Numbered from the stretch's first letter, positions 1 through 13,624 are shown. The stretch is DNA of 64,000 nt from Plectrocnemia conspersa (GCA_009617715.1 VTFK01000295.1:1-64000); one strand, 5' to 3'. Translations and numbers: made by a program. Notes: a model not told the origin generated them from the sequence alone.

Positions 1-1190
1 TAATTATAGATGCGTTTATATTCATAATTTATATAAAATCAAAATAATTACTTATTCATTTTAAGAGACTTAGAAAGTATTTTTGAATACTGATTACGTG
101 AAATAATAAAACGATTTACTGATAAAATTATAGATTTACTGTTAAAAAATTATATTCTTTAAATATCTATTATAAGATTAATATGGAGAAAATATTTTAA
201 TAAAAAGTCAAATTGCCGTAAAATAGATTCGCTTTATATACATGTGTATAGCATATAGAAATAATAATATAATTTTATCAAAATAGCAAAGAAAAATTAA
301 TAATATAAATCGATTTTGCATTAATAAAAAATACTCATATCGTCGTTTTTAGATATGTTTTAATATTTCTACAGAATAAATTTCATTGCTATTTGCAAAC
401 AAATATGAAAATAGCATTTATTTATTTAGACGGGTTGTTACTAGATTATTATAAAATATATTTTAGTTAGGTTAAAAGTTTTTGATGTTATTTATATGTT
501 TATAGAAATAAAATAATTTGTAGTATATATGTGTTTCATGTAAATCACAGCGCATACGGAGTCCGATGTATATTTTATCTCTTCTTCCACATCCTTTCTT
601 ATGGAAATTTCTTTTTAGATTTCACTCGACCGTCCCAATGTTGTGATCCTTCAGAGCCGTAGAGAGCACTGCTACGGAAAATTTTTGTGTATGAAATCAT
701 GTATTGTAGCTCTCAACATTTTTGCATGAAATATGTCATTTTTCGTGATCTTTGTATTGTATTGCCAATACATACCCTGTGCGAAAATCAAACTTGCTAT
801 GTATGTATATATAATGGATCTTTAAAATGTGCTCAAAATATACATAATATAATTTTCGAGCAGTAAAGGAACTCTACAACGCCATATCTCATTAACCCTA
901 TCGAGCGATTCGCATCACGTAAAGGAGCTTTTTTATAAGAATTTCCCTTGCAATTAAGGCACGTCCCTCTTTCGTGACACTTAGTCCACGTTTCAAACTT
1001 AAAAACAAATATTCTTTGCACCTTTACTGTGAAACAGTGTCCTTGTAAGCAATAATGTTTCAAAGTTTATTGAGTTTTAAATTAAATTAAAAATAATATT
1101 TCACAAAACCAAAGAAACCACAAATATTCATGAACTCGTTTATTAAAAATTCCTTCGAAGTGTTAAATATTTAATTATATCCCCGATTAC
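1..1190. other. AT-rich intergenic DNA, nothing recognised
   Basis: No exon, RNA gene or transposon terminus could be supported. A somewhat GC-richer patch at about 540-700 and a short minus-strand open frame at 833-1063 show no recognisable protein family. Confidence 0.5.
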
Positions 1191-1194
1191 CCAT

Positions 1195-1415
1195 CGTTTC
1201 GATCTTTAACCCCTTTTTTATGGAACGAGAGACAATCGAGTAAAATTTCACCTACACAGCCTTAATGGCCCCTAAACGAATGTGCCACTGGGTCAAGGGT
1301 CCGGGGCAAATCCTTTGAGACCCAAAGGAACCGAAAGCTCTAACGGCGCCCGAGGGGGCCTACGACAGAAAAAAAAAGCCAAAACGAAAATGTTACGTCG
1401 CATGCATGCGAGGAT
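1195..1415. other. GC-rich island, candidate regulatory element
   Basis: This block is markedly richer in G and C than its surroundings, with no sustained reading frame. It ends near a perfect 14-bp palindrome, TCGCATGCATGCGA, at 1398-1411. A conserved non-coding element is an inference from composition only; an old transposon fragment is the alternative. Confidence 0.3.
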
Positions 1416-2329
1416 TTAATGCTTCATTTTAAATGCTACAATTTGGGAGCAATTCGTTGCGTCATGAATAACGAATTCTTAAAAACGGCAACGCTGTGTT
1501 TGATCTTTGAGCCAGCAAAATTTCCCAGGCGGCAGGTTTTTCACGCATATACACTGATGTGTGCATGTTTGCTTTCGAGTTATTCGTACCTGTTAGGTTA
1601 TTAGCATAAGTACTTTTATGTTTACTGTGACTCCATGTATCGGATCTCAAACAATTTTAATACCCATACATAAAAAGTAAGCTCGAAGCAAGATAGTGTT
1701 CTCTTCTCAATTCTCGTGCATTATTGGCTGACCACTGCAGAATAAATCAAACGAATTACACCTAAATCAATCTCTTTTTTAGCTAAGTGTTACTTTTATG
1801 GCTTCTGCTTATTCATTCACATCATTCGGAAACTTATTACTTGTGTTATTTTATTATATTTTATGCAAGAATAACCTTGATGTCTAAATTTCAGAATCTC
1901 TACATTTTTGTTTGTTTGTTTTAGTGAATGTCGTTATTTAAATTTCTGCTAATGAATTTTTTTTACTGACAGATTAGTACTGATTATTTTTAAACAGTCC
2001 TTCTTGCTCAGATTTATATTTTGCAAAACAACTAGTTCGCAAAACAATCCAAGGTTTGAGAATTTTTTTGCATGTATTTAAACTTGTAATACACGTCATT
2101 CACCTTCTTAAAACATTATCGACATTATTATTTCAAACAATAATTTAAAATTTATCTCACTTCAATATATATATATATATATACAATATGTAAGAAACCA
2201 TACAACGTGTCTGATAACAACTATAAGAGGTTTAAAAATATATTTTATATTTATTTTTAGCCCGCAACTATACACTATGTGAACAAATATAAAACATGAA
2301 TCGATACATATCGCTCATTTTTCCTTTCA

Positions 2330-2690
2330 AAGATCTCCTTCGGAGAATCGTATATTCGAGGGGAGGCAAGCCAAGGGTGTTATTATGGAAATAAATTGCG
2401 TTGCAAGAAGTGTTCGACTATCGGCGAATAAGCAAAAATAGCGCCCTTTAGTGCAAATAAGGCACCCAACCATTCAACGGGATGTTGTTGAGCTGAGTGC
2501 ACGCAGGAAATCGATCTCCGGCATGCCTTATCTTGACGTGTGCCTCAGTCATCGCCTTTTGAGGTACTAAGATTGCACCTTGAAACGCAATAAAGTGTGT
2601 TTCATATTATACATATCACTCGTTTGTATCAACCGATCTTCCAAGATGGCGCTAGCATTATCTGCGCCGTCGTCTTAGAGTTTAGGTAAC
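2330..2690. other. GC-rich island, candidate regulatory element
   Basis: A second island of higher GC inside AT-rich DNA, with stops in all frames and no splice-site-bounded open frame. Same inference and caveat as the island at 1195-1415. The stretch from 2690 to 4226 shows nothing recognisable. Confidence 0.28.
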
Positions 2691-4226
2691 TCTAATGTTT
2701 TTATTTTGCTGGATTTGATACTGCTTCACAATCAATCATTAAAATAACATATATATCAATTTTCTTGACATGTTATATTTCACGGATAAATTACGTGTGA
2801 TTAGTTACAATAGAAGAGAAATACATTGTATAACTTTGTGTATATGAAACCTCCAACAATATCGTTTTAGGGTTGGTCTCAGTGATGACCTGCTAACATA
2901 GCATAGGGATCTGTTGTAGTTGGGTAGTTTAGGTAGATTGCTTAATTATATTGCACACAGTAGATTCAAATTGAGATGTACAACCTTTTTCTACTTCATG
3001 CGTATATAAGAAACGGCAATAATCATTTATTAGCTATTACCTCAATATTTATATAATCTAATATTAATTATTTACTCTCATCTCCCAAGCAAGAAATAAA
3101 ATTAAAATAATAAATTTATAGGAGGCACACGTATGATTTTAAGACACTACTTTTAATTTGTAGCCTACGAAAAATTTCAATCTAGAAATAAACCGTATTA
3201 TATTTCATTATTAATATACAATAGTTTGTATTGTAACATAACGTCGTATGGTACGCTTTGGAAACTTATTACGCCAGAACACCGGTTATGCATCGCCTAT
3301 GGAATTCATCATATTATTTCTGAAGTCATTTACAAAAAATTCGTAACTCAACTATCGTGATCATACTCAATGATCAATGGCAATTTACTAATATCTATGT
3401 TATGTATGAACTAAAAATATTTTTGGTTAAAATACTGATAAATAATGAGAAAATCAATATTTAAAAGATATCTCAATTCTTAAAAATAACTAAGAAAAAA
3501 TATAGTAAATTCCACTTCTCGAGAAATCAAAACCACTAATTGTTGGTCAATATTATTATTATTAAAAAAATAGTAAAAATACTTTCTCGCCATAAACTCA
3601 AAAGAGTAATATTATACTAAATACACTATTTATTGATGGTTTGTGTTCTGTACGATACGCTAGTTCGTAGCGTTCTCGAATATGTCTCCATTGTCTGGAA
3701 TCTAAGTGAAGCGAAATACTTATTTTTAAAATATCAATAAAAGATGTAGTGTACTGATCGTACCCGAATTTGTATCCTAGTACATTCTCGCCGTCGCATC
3801 TACTCAATGATGCACATGTTGAAGTTTCTTAGGGGTGGTGTCAACAATCCGTTAATGCTCGGCGACTTTCCACTGCCAGCTTTATAGTGCCTTAGAGCAA
3901 TAATGCACAAACCACGAGAGAAACTTTTTTGAGGGCGCATAATTTGAATAAATTTATTTGACAAAAAATAATTGCTTTGATTTAACGGGTATAATATAAT
4001 TTATTTGCCAAAAAATATATAATATTAATTCAACAAGACTCTTAAAATCTTACAAAATTTATATTCCTCTCTGTAAGCACCAGGAGACACCCCCAATAGC
4101 TGTGTCAAGTGTCAAGCAACGTGACTCATATCGCGTACTCTCTCAGTCTCTCATTGGCTAACTTACGTGAAACATTTTTCATATTTAATTCATATAGTTT
4201 CTTACATTAAAAAAAGATTTTATTAA

Positions 4227-4441
4227 CAGCTTAACGACCGGTATTTATTTGCCGAACTTTGCTTGGTGGCCGGGCGATCTCACGGAAAAAATGGCAAACA
4301 AATATCTTTTTCAGTAAATTCCCTATAACGTGTAAACCAATTAAGATATTGTATTCAAATTTAATATATAGCTTTCTTATGATTTTTCGCATAAATACCT
4401 GTCAAGTACGTCATTTAACCAGTGTTTCTAAACCTGTGGGT
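4227..4441. repeat. Dispersed repeat R1, copy 1
   Basis: This segment is clearly similar to 5162-5355 in the same orientation. Both begin with CAGCTTAACG, share TTGCCGAACTTTGCTTGGTG, and end with TCATTTAACCAGTGTTTCTA followed by a CTGTGGG block. The two copies lie about 0.94 kb apart and have diverged by substitutions and small indels. The end block resembles termini of hAT-type non-autonomous elements, but no inverted terminal repeat pair or target duplication was found. Confidence 0.7.
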
Positions 4442-5161
4442 CCAATTTGTTTGAAATAATAGTTTCAAAAACAAATTTATATCATTGGCAAACATCTTAC
4501 AAATACAAAGTAAGTGAGACCCTTCAATAGATTAGTATTAATTACCTGATTCTTTATCAATTTTTAAATTTAAAAATAAAAATTTTGATTTGTTATTTCT
4601 GGGCCACCATGTCTGACCATTTGTATGCCCATATTCACGAAATGAATTTACGGTACACTTCACTAAAGATATTTTGCTTATTGCACTTAAATAAATTAAA
4701 AGTAACATGTTTGCTTTCAATATATTTTATATTCATCATTTTCATTCTTTCCATAATAATAATTTGGTATTATATAGGTGATATAAACAAAAAACCAAAC
4801 ATAAATTCTCAGAACAGTTTCTTTCTAATTATATTGTATGCTTTGAGCGAAGGCCAACACCCGTTTCTAAAAGGTTCATTGTTGACAATTTACTACCTGC
4901 ACTTGCGATAGATAGATTGGCTCTAATCTTAGGAAAGATATTTTCTACTTAATTTTGTATTGGTTATTTACATGAAACACAAGTTAGATCAGCCCACAAT
5001 ATTCGCATACACTACAAGGTGTTTAGCAATTCACAAAAATATTATGATAATATTTTCTTTAAGAAATTATTATTAAAAAAAATAGTTTACGATTTTATCT
5101 AATGTTATTGTTAATTTATTATTCTTAATCTTATAATACATCTAAGCACTATATTTTTTAC

Positions 5162-5355
5162 CAGCTTAACGCCCGGTGTTTTTTGCCGAACTTTGCTTGG
5201 TGGCCGGGAGATTTCGCAGAATAATAGCAAAAAATCACCTTTTTTAGTAAACCAAATAATATATTTTATTGAAATTTAATTTGTAGCTTCCTTATGTTTT
5301 TTTGCATAAATATATTTTAATTACGTCATTTAACCAGTGTTTCTAAATCTGTGGG
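5162..5355. repeat. Dispersed repeat R1, copy 2
   Basis: Direct-orientation partner of 4227-4441, with the same opening, TTGCCGAACTTTGCTTGGTG core and CAGTGTTTCTA end. Two insertions of one element family or an old local duplication would both explain the pair. Confidence 0.7.
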
Positions 5356-5698
5356 CCGCATAATTAAGTGATGTAACGAAAAAAAACTTGTTTACAAATA
5401 TAATATTAAATATTTACTATAAATTACAATCAATGTTATTCTAAAAGGGTAAATCGCCACTACCTGTCCCGTCTTATCAGCTTACCTTGTGCATACCTTT
5501 TAAGAATTTATCTATTAGGGTATATGACACTTTTTTTATTGTGGAATTCCCAAATTCGGGAATTTCACACAGATAAAAAATTCATTTTATAATCGAAGTA
5601 ATGCAGTATATTTAGTCTCCTCTAAACTATCGGTCGAAACGTATCGCGAAAATAGCTCTTCTCTCTGTGATCTTTCGTGATTGTGATTTTGATTTAAA

Positions 5699-6640
5699 AA
5701 TTTTATTTTCAATCACGGCAAAATGGACGAAAGAAATTAAACCTTTTTGGAAAATTTTGATGACGCGTTGTCCAACGCCCCCAGTGATTGTGAACATAGT
5801 GATGTGTGCGAAAGTAATTCTAATTCAAGTGTACGTGAACATAGACCGCGTGTGACAAATTTGCACTCATCCAGTTCATTTTCTTCATAATGACAAATGT
5901 TTTTACACGTATCACTCAGTGTAATTATGAAAATAAATGTGTTCGAAACGGTTGTACGCAGAAAATGGACGCCAAAAAATTTAGTGAGTGCAAATTATTA
6001 TTTATTATAAATCGTTTATACAAAAAAATTTAAAAGCATTTAAATATACATGTTATTAATTTAATTATCACATTTTTAAGCTAATGTGGTGTTCAAAAAA
6101 AATCGTGCACTAATCAACGTTGTCAAATTTCAAAAATTTCTTTAATGATAATTCAACTATTTTTGTAAATACGCAATTCACTGTTTTTATTATTATTAAC
6201 TAAATTTTACTATAAATTATGACTTATTAATAACAACAACAATAAATAAAAATATAATATTCCACAATGCAAAAAATATGGTCACTGTAAGTGGGGAGCG
6301 GCTTAGAGAACCGTTACCAAACAACACACTAGCCCAAAAATATTAGAATATAACAAACTAAAATAGGCGACGACTCGTTGCATTGCGACACAGTGGGATA
6401 AAACGACTCTTTTTACGAAAAATTAAAGCAAAATATAATTTATTTTATATTTTATATTAGGTAGAAATAGTATACTACCATCTCGCATTATAATATAGGG
6501 GTAAACTGTATTGTATCATAGTGTATTTTTAATAAAAGAAGACGCATAACGCAGGACGCATGGGCGAGTCCTCGGCCGCTACAGAAGGTACTCTCAGGAC
6601 TCGTGGGTGAGTCCTCGGTCGTTAAGCTGTTAAGTATTTT
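5699..6640 (+). pseudogene. Possible decayed DNA-transposon remnant
   Basis: From 5723 there is a reading frame rich in Asp, Ser and Asn (MDERN, stop, then a run to about 5890 containing NAPSDCEHSDVCESNSNSS). This resembles the acidic N-termini of DDE transposases such as piggyBac, but one stop interrupts it early and a second ends it. At 6560-6620 a short GGG(C/T)GAGTCCTCGG motif occurs twice. No terminus pair or TTAA duplication could be matched, so the family assignment is weak and this may be unrelated AT-rich noise. Confidence 0.2.
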
Positions 6641-6690
6641 ATATTATTAATATTTATACCGGAATGAAAAAATTTTGAGCAAAATAAAGG

Positions 6691-6855
6691 TCAAAAATAA
6701 AAATAGTTTGTGCACCACTGCTCTGGAGAGTTACGATCGCGTCTCTCATTCTTATCCACCGCGGCCATGACGCTAGCGCTCCTCTTGCACGAGCCATCCA
6801 GCTTCTTAACGAGTTTTCTAAGCACAATGCTGTTTTCGGCGATAGCTACGAGGAG
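6691..6855 (-). other. Exon-like island on the minus strand
   Basis: On the minus strand an acceptor-like TGTTTTTCAG (ending at 6856) is followed by an open frame beginning LLVAIAENSIVLRKLVKKLD and running to a stop at 6691. Its GC content is well above that of its surroundings, as expected for an exon. The last part overlaps CAGTGGTGCACAAAC (minus strand), which looks like a hAT-type terminus, so a mobile element may have cut into it. No protein family is recognised and no partner exon was found; it may be a decayed fragment. Confidence 0.25.
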
Positions 6856-7139
6856 CTGAAAAACATTATGTGGATTGGTGTTCATATATTTTAAGTGTAC
6901 ATTTTTTAAATATTCAATGGTATAATTAATGTTTATATAATGGCCAACATGACGCATTCCAAAAACCTTTCAAATCATGATGATGACAAATTTAAAAAAA
7001 TATGGGTAATGACTTATTTTGTGTTTGTTTTACCTTATATTTTTAAGCACTCAAATTTAACAGTAAATATTGTTATGACATTTGTGATGGTCCTGAGTCT
7101 TCTGGGATTCGCAGGCAATAAGCAATAACGCGTGTAATA

Positions 7140-7345
7140 AAATATACGAGCCGTAAACGTAGGACCTAACGGTCACGACCTTGATGTTGAGAGGGCTACC
7201 GAAGCGTCCGTATTTATGTGAATGCCAAAGGCCCAAAAGGGCCGCGATTAATATTGCATAAGAGAGCTCTGGTGCAATAATGCCCGTCGAGAGTATCCAT
7301 TATGCATCTTTCAGGAGTTTCTCACGTGGAGCCGTCTGAAAAATG
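7140..7345. other. GC-rich island, candidate regulatory element
   Basis: A GC-richer block containing AAAGGCCCAAAAGGGCC and no usable reading frame, in AT-rich surroundings. The following 1.9 kb to 9275 shows only AT-rich DNA. Confidence 0.28.
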
Positions 7346-9275
7346 CAATAACACGCGAAGCGATTGCCAGCGAGATGGAAATATGAAGGACTGAATGAAA
7401 GGAAAACATATGTATGTGATTCCCATAAGATTCTCCATAGCATAATCGTTACAAAATGAATGTGTATTATTTTTGAGCACATAATATAACATTAAAAGCA
7501 TAACTAGCAACAATGAGGGATTATATATAAATTTGTTTGCGTTGTTTCAAATTTAAAGACTGCATATTGGAATATTACGAATTGTTAGCAGAGTTGAGAA
7601 ACAGTTTATAAATTTGATAATTCGAAAGCTTCTTTGTTGTTACGCTGCTATTCAAAACTCTTGAAAATAATTACTAAATCTTTCTTTTAGTGGATTTTAT
7701 TATATCTAAATAAAACAAATTGAATCTTTTTCATTTTATGTGTTTATTTTTTCCAATTTTTCAATCCAACCTAGAAATACAATTCAGTTCATTCGAACTA
7801 TTAATATCTATTTCGCAGAGATAAAAGGATTAGGGAAGGTTTTGCGGTCTATAAGCGGTGCTCTTACTTAAAGGATTTAAGAATGGAAATCTTTCACTCT
7901 GAAATCCAGCATCTGCATAAGGCATAAGGTGTCGCGAGATGAATGCTTTGAACGTGACTTTCTGATCGAATGCTGTGTGAAATATTATGTATACGTAATA
8001 CTAAATCCTACTTCAGAATCTTTAGCGTAATTGAAACATTCAATCTCTTTAAGTCTTAGTGCATTTTAAATCCATTTCGATGCAGCTCACAGGACTGAAA
8101 CACTTCGATTGCAATTTCTTCGTAAGTGCGCTTCGCGTAATCACGATTGAGATAAAACCGATTATTGAATGTAAAATCTTTATTTTATTATACAGGTATT
8201 ATTATTAGAAGCACTTAGATCGACATGAAGCGGGAGTGCATTAATATATATTTTAATATGTAGGTAATTTACTATGCAAGAGTATCGATTTTTTTATGGA
8301 AACATGAATAGTTGTTAAATTGTATGCTATCATAGTCTCCATGTAATCAATCTTTACAATGCATTTCAATAAATGTTATAGCGACTAAGCTTTGTTTTTA
8401 GTAAATATGGGTTTGCTCTTAGATAATGCTTCTTTCTGTTGCTATAAATTTTCTGTCTTTTTGCCAGTTGTTTCGAATATATATATTAAATTCTTTAGCT
8501 AGTGACCGGTATTTATTATTGTCATCGCAATTATCTCTTTTAAGATGTTTGTAATGAATAAATTTAATTGTTCTTAAAGACAGACATCACTGTCAGCCTA
8601 AGATATATGTAGTTTCACGCAGTCTTCAACTGATTCAAGTCTAATTAACATTTATTTCGCTAGATTGTGTAAATCTTTTTTAGATACAAGTTTTAAAATG
8701 TATCTTCTTCCTATTGATTGAGTACACTAAAGTTTTGAAGAAATATATTGTTCTTTGGCTTATTTTATTTTTAAAATCATAAAGTAGCTTTAAACTTATT
8801 TGATTCCTGATCTTTTCTAAATTTTTAAATAAAAATGTAAGTACTCCTTAAACCTTAAAGTGTAAATTAAAGTCGATTTTAATGCTTTTATTATTCTCAA
8901 AAATTATTATTTCCATCGTATTCCACTTAGTTTTACAATTAAAAAATCAGTGATAACTGTTTTTTTCATGCAATTTTTATTATGCAATTTTCAACTGGAG
9001 ACATGTGATACAAATAATTTACTTTTTTATTGTTTTTCGCATTTGGATATCTACAACCTCTATAATTGAAACATCAGAGCCATCAGAATAGTATTCATTA
9101 TTTTCATCTTCAGTGTTTTCTTCATTATTTTCATTATTTATCATCATTATCAGTATCTTCGGAATTGTCTTTTTTAAATGAAGCACCTTTTAAACTTCTG
9201 AATGTAGTACTTGATTATAACAAAGATGCTGGTGTGCCGGTTACAATCTTCTAAATTTATGCATAACATTAGCAT

Positions 9276-10342
9276 CAGGCGCGTACGGTTAGCACATTTA
9301 GACTGGCATATGACTAAAACCAAGTCACTTAAAACTTCACTCGTCTCTTTCTAGCGCGTCTTGGAGGCGCCTCGCTGCCTCTCGCGCCGACTTTTACTGT
9401 CAAACTTAACAACCTAACCTTTTTTTAATGATATTGTATTGATTTATTCTAAATTTCACATTTTTTTAAAAGAAAAGACGCGCTAGAAAGATACGAGTGA
9501 ATGCTAGAAAGAGACACTACACTCGGCTTTCGGTCGGTATTCGCACGCATACAGCTACACTTGGTTTTAGTCATATGCCAGTATAAATGTGCGTACGGTT
9601 AGATACTTTCCCTTTCACTCGCTCGCGTGTTAAGTGACGAGAGCGAGCGAAAGGCAAACTATCTCACAGTGATGAAATAATTTTATTTCACAGTAATGAA
9701 ATTTATTCAGCTGAAAAGCATCCGTTTATCTATTGTAAATCAACCTAAGATTTTACAAATTTTCAAAATTATGTTTTCCACTTATTCTTCTCGACTTTTA
9801 GTTGTTTATATTTTATATTAATTTATCTATTTTATTTTCATAAAATTTAATCATTAATTTCTTTTGGTATCTGTAAGATTACGTCAAAGATAAAAATCTT
9901 TGGCGCTCATACTCTGTCAAATAAAATCATTTTTTGTAATTCTATTAAAAGAAAATCCATCAACCGCTGCCAATTTGGCTATAGTTTCATTATTAATTAT
10001 ATTTCTTTTGATTAGCTAAGAGTTGTTTTCTGTATTTGACTTTTTATTAAATTCCTTCCTCTTGTATTCGTGCACACCTTCAAGGTGCCTGTGAATCTTT
10101 GAACAAATATTGCTGTTTGCCGATTTCTTATTGACAATATTAAAAACATTACAGTACAATACAGTAAACGTAACTTTTGCTCATATTCTGAATAATATAA
10201 TTTTTTTTTACTTAAATTAATCGTTAAATATGAAAAAAAATTAGAGAAAAAGCGTGCGTTTCGCACGCCGTTATCTTTCACTCACTCTCGTCACTTAACA
10301 CGCGAGAGAGCGAAAGGGAAAGTATCTCACCGTACGCGTCTG
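9276..10342. mobile_element. MITE-A, long-TIR non-autonomous DNA transposon
   Basis: The ends are inverted copies of one another. The left end starts CAGGCGCGTACGGTTAG (9276-9292) and resumes at 9603 after a nested insertion, running to 9653. The right end, 10275-10342, read in reverse complement starts CAGACGCGTACGGTGAG and continues with the same sequence for about 65 bp with few mismatches. The TIR itself is partly palindromic (CTCGCGTGTTAAGTGACGAG region). No transposase is encoded. No clear target duplication was found for this outer element, so its superfamily is open. Confidence 0.82.
9293..9591. mobile_element. MITE-B nested in the left TIR of MITE-A
   Basis: Its terminal inverted repeats of about 33 bp (9293-9325 and 9559-9591) start CACATTTA and include a perfect 24-bp block carrying ACTGGCATATGACTAAAACC. 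Inside lies a second inverted pair around CTAGCGCGTCTT. It is flanked on both sides by CGTACGGTTAG (9282-9292 and 9592-9602). MITE-A's right TIR carries the corresponding sequence only once, so this is a true 11-bp target duplication. That length suggests a Mutator-like (MULE) origin rather than hAT (8 bp) or piggyBac (TTAA). No coding capacity. Confidence 0.88.
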
Positions 10343-10744
10343 GCTTACAATCAGAATTATGTATTTCTTACAAAGCTGACACCACTTACGTACACCAAAA
10401 CGCCACTCGATAAATCATAAAGTTTCTCGAGAAACGAGAAAAAAATCTCCAGAAGAAACACTGGCTTCAGAACGCTGCCATATAAAAATATTTCTTTAGT
10501 ATCACTTTAAATCTTACTTCAAGTACTATTTTACTGTGAACTACCACCTAGACTACAACTTTGCTTTCAATTCACATTCAGCAGTATTTTTATAATTTGA
10601 CAACCAAAAATTTTGATTGAACAAATTTTTTTTAAAAAAAAGTTCAGCGAACCAAAACACTATGATAGCTCTGATTTAAAATACTTTTAATTTTGTAATT
10701 TCTATTATTATTTTATTAATGAAAATATTCTCAATGATCCCAAA

Positions 10745-11080
10745 ACTTATTAAACGTCCTGACTGTGTCACTCGCGGTTGAAGCTCCGCATCGCGATTCC
10801 CTAAAATCCTTAACCTTTCATCAACGGGATAGCAATAACAAAGCAATTAAGGGCGTCTCCTGGCGGCAAGCAAATTAATGGCAGAGCATAATCCTCGCTA
10901 CCGATTACGCTCACCCCACATAGAACCCCTGGACGACGACAACTGAAAGGTCACCCGTATCTTGGTGAAAAGGGATCGCCCACGTGCGCCTGTTGCTTTT
11001 CTCTCTCTCCCCCAGAAAGGAGGTTCCCAAATTGCCGCGACGGCGTCGGCCAGCAGTGGTGTTCAAATATAGCTCTTTCG
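10745..11080. other. GC-rich island, candidate regulatory element
   Basis: One of the longest GC-richer islands in the left part of the window, with no sustained open frame. The pyrimidine run near 11000 ends in CCCCCAG|AAAG and could pass for a splice acceptor, but nothing open follows it. From 11080 to 13600 the DNA is AT-rich; GAGGGTCGTTCGATAAATAC at 11921-11940 looks like a lone mariner-type terminus. Confidence 0.3.
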
Positions 11081-13624
11081 GGAAGATTACTCAGTCAAAA
11101 GCATCTCTTGTAACAACAAGTTACATAAATTTGTATGTGGGTTTCGGGTCAGAATCGTAAATGGGGGTAAGTTGTAAATAATAGTGGTTTCACCCTATAT
11201 TCCTCTTGGATTACTACTGTTAATTCTATAGTATGATATTTATCTCGGAAGGATCAACCTCTTGCCATGTAACTTAACTTCTCTGCATTTTTTTATCCCA
11301 TAGCTTATTAAGCGTATTACGTATTTATGATTGGCTTGGAGCTTTAGATTAGAATTGATAATAAAAATCTTACTTTAATAATCATGTACATCTGAAACGT
11401 TAAATTAATGTTAAACTTAATCTTAAAAACATGATTCTGTAAATCAGATTCAGAATCAATTCAACTACTTATATGATAATTTCCCTTGTGTAAATTTTTA
11501 CTATTTATTAAATACTTGGAAAGATTTTTCGGTGATAAATGCTTAGTAAATATTGTGCATTAATTTGTCACAGTGTCAGTCTTAGTGAATACTTCATAAG
11601 TTTTATTTGCATATTTATTTTTGTTAATTATATTACAATTATCTATTATTTTTTGTTGTTTAAAAAAGTGTTTTGACTTTTTTTTAATGAAAAAGTTCGA
11701 TATTGGAGACTTTCTTTCAAAGAATTACTTAATTACACATTCGAGCTTAACAACAACCCCTTCTTTGGCGACAAAACTTTGAAATGTCTAATTAAAACGT
11801 TCCCTGTCGGTATTTGCGTGTCTGAAGAAGATCGATACCTAATTACAGGAAAGAGTGTGTACCTAGACACGTGTCGTTTTTCAGTAAACGCCTCACGCGC
11901 ACCACGTAAATAAATTATATGAGGGTCGTTCGATAAATACGGAGAGCTTCTATATATCGTGAACGTAACTAAATAAATTAATTTAGTAAGATATTAGTTT
12001 AAAATGTGAGAAACAGATAATTTTACCAATTAATGGAAACTTTGAAACATTTTCTTGTTAGCTCTTTGTTTTTGCCTTCTCGCCCACGGAATGTCTGTTT
12101 GTCATAATGCTTATAACTAAAACTTTGTGAAATGATATTTAATTAGTTAATATAATAACATTTTGACTGTCACACGAAATATCAATGTAATTAATTTATA
12201 TTAAATAAATAAACTTTGCTTTCAAAAAAATATTTTAGAAATGAAATTGTTCAATTGGTCTATTTCTATTGTAACATATTTTATTTTAAATATCATATAA
12301 TTATAAAAATAATGTATAAATATATATTATGCCTGTTTATGATATTTATTAAATTCATACGTAATAAATAACAATATATTTTTCAGCATTATATTCTGAC
12401 AAACTAATGGTACTGAATATAAAATTTCTGTTATATAATACACTTTGAAGAATAACAACGTAGATACATGTAGTAAGATTTGCACTTTCAAAATAATGAC
12501 CATATCTTCACCTATACATATATAAAATAACCATTTGTTATTGTATAGTTTCTTTTGAGAGAAATTCTGTAAAAATATATCAGGTGTCATTTTTAAGACA
12601 AATTATTTATTATTTTTAACAGAACATATAATGTTCCTGATTAAATAAAATTTTACTATAAATAATAAATAAAGGAAAAATACACTACTATAATAATATA
12701 TGTATATATTTCCATAAATCTTTTGAAGACGTTCCTATAACATTTTTATGTTATCATAATTATACTAGTTTTGGATAGTAAGTGTGTTTATTTGTGATAA
12801 GGCAAATATTAATTATGTTGCGCAATAATTAAGTGTTCTGCACGGGTCTCTTAAATGGGTTTGCTCTAGATTCTGTACATCTAACTGGATCAGTGGATGC
12901 GAAGAGAGAAGCGGCGGATTCTAAATTGAGTCGGTCTTATTTTGGTTACATATACATATTTTACCATATTTTTTTATGCGCCATTTCGAAATTTGTTAAT
13001 ATGTGGGGAGCACTATGCCATATTTAAAAAAATAATATGGCTCAATAAATTTAAGTTAATTATACTAAATAAGCATATTATTCGGCTCAAAGTTTATGGC
13101 ACCATTAAGTGCCCAATGAGTATGACTTCTATAGAAGCCGTCTGCGGTGAAAGGGTTAAGAACTCTGGGATAAATGTTCACGTATGAATATCAGTAAAAT
13201 AACGAGCGAATGTTTAAGTGATTATTGGTTACCTACATTCCCGTATTTATATCCATGTTTTCATTCATAAGAGATTTTGTTGTCCGCGTCTTTTCGGTGG
13301 AATGACCACTTACAGGAGAGTGGCAATTTTTTTGTAATAAATTACCAATAGCTGCTAAGGCTACGCGCATTATCTTTTCTGAAGGCGACAAATATGCTTA
13401 TCCTTTCTGATTTATAGCATGTACCTTGTGACTTAAGCTGTGAAAAGTTTTTTCATGGTGGTGCCCCATTTTAACAAAGAAATCAATTTTTTCTTTAATG
13501 ATTAAAATGCTTTATTACAAATCGAATTTGCATTTTTTTATTATTAAATAGTATGTGTTATTCCTCAAGTTTAAAAATAAAAGAGTAATTCAATTTTGGA
13601 CCCAGCACATTTCTGTTTTTTGTA

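Noticed and set aside
4585..4911. A 108-codon plus-strand frame
   Set aside because: Composition is Ile/Leu/Tyr/Phe-rich as expected of AT-rich non-coding DNA, there are no splice or start signals, and no family resemblance.
11916..11960. Mariner-like terminus GAGGGTCGTTCGATAAATAC
   Set aside because: Only one end is seen, with no transposase or matching inverted repeat, so it is mentioned only as a possible relic.
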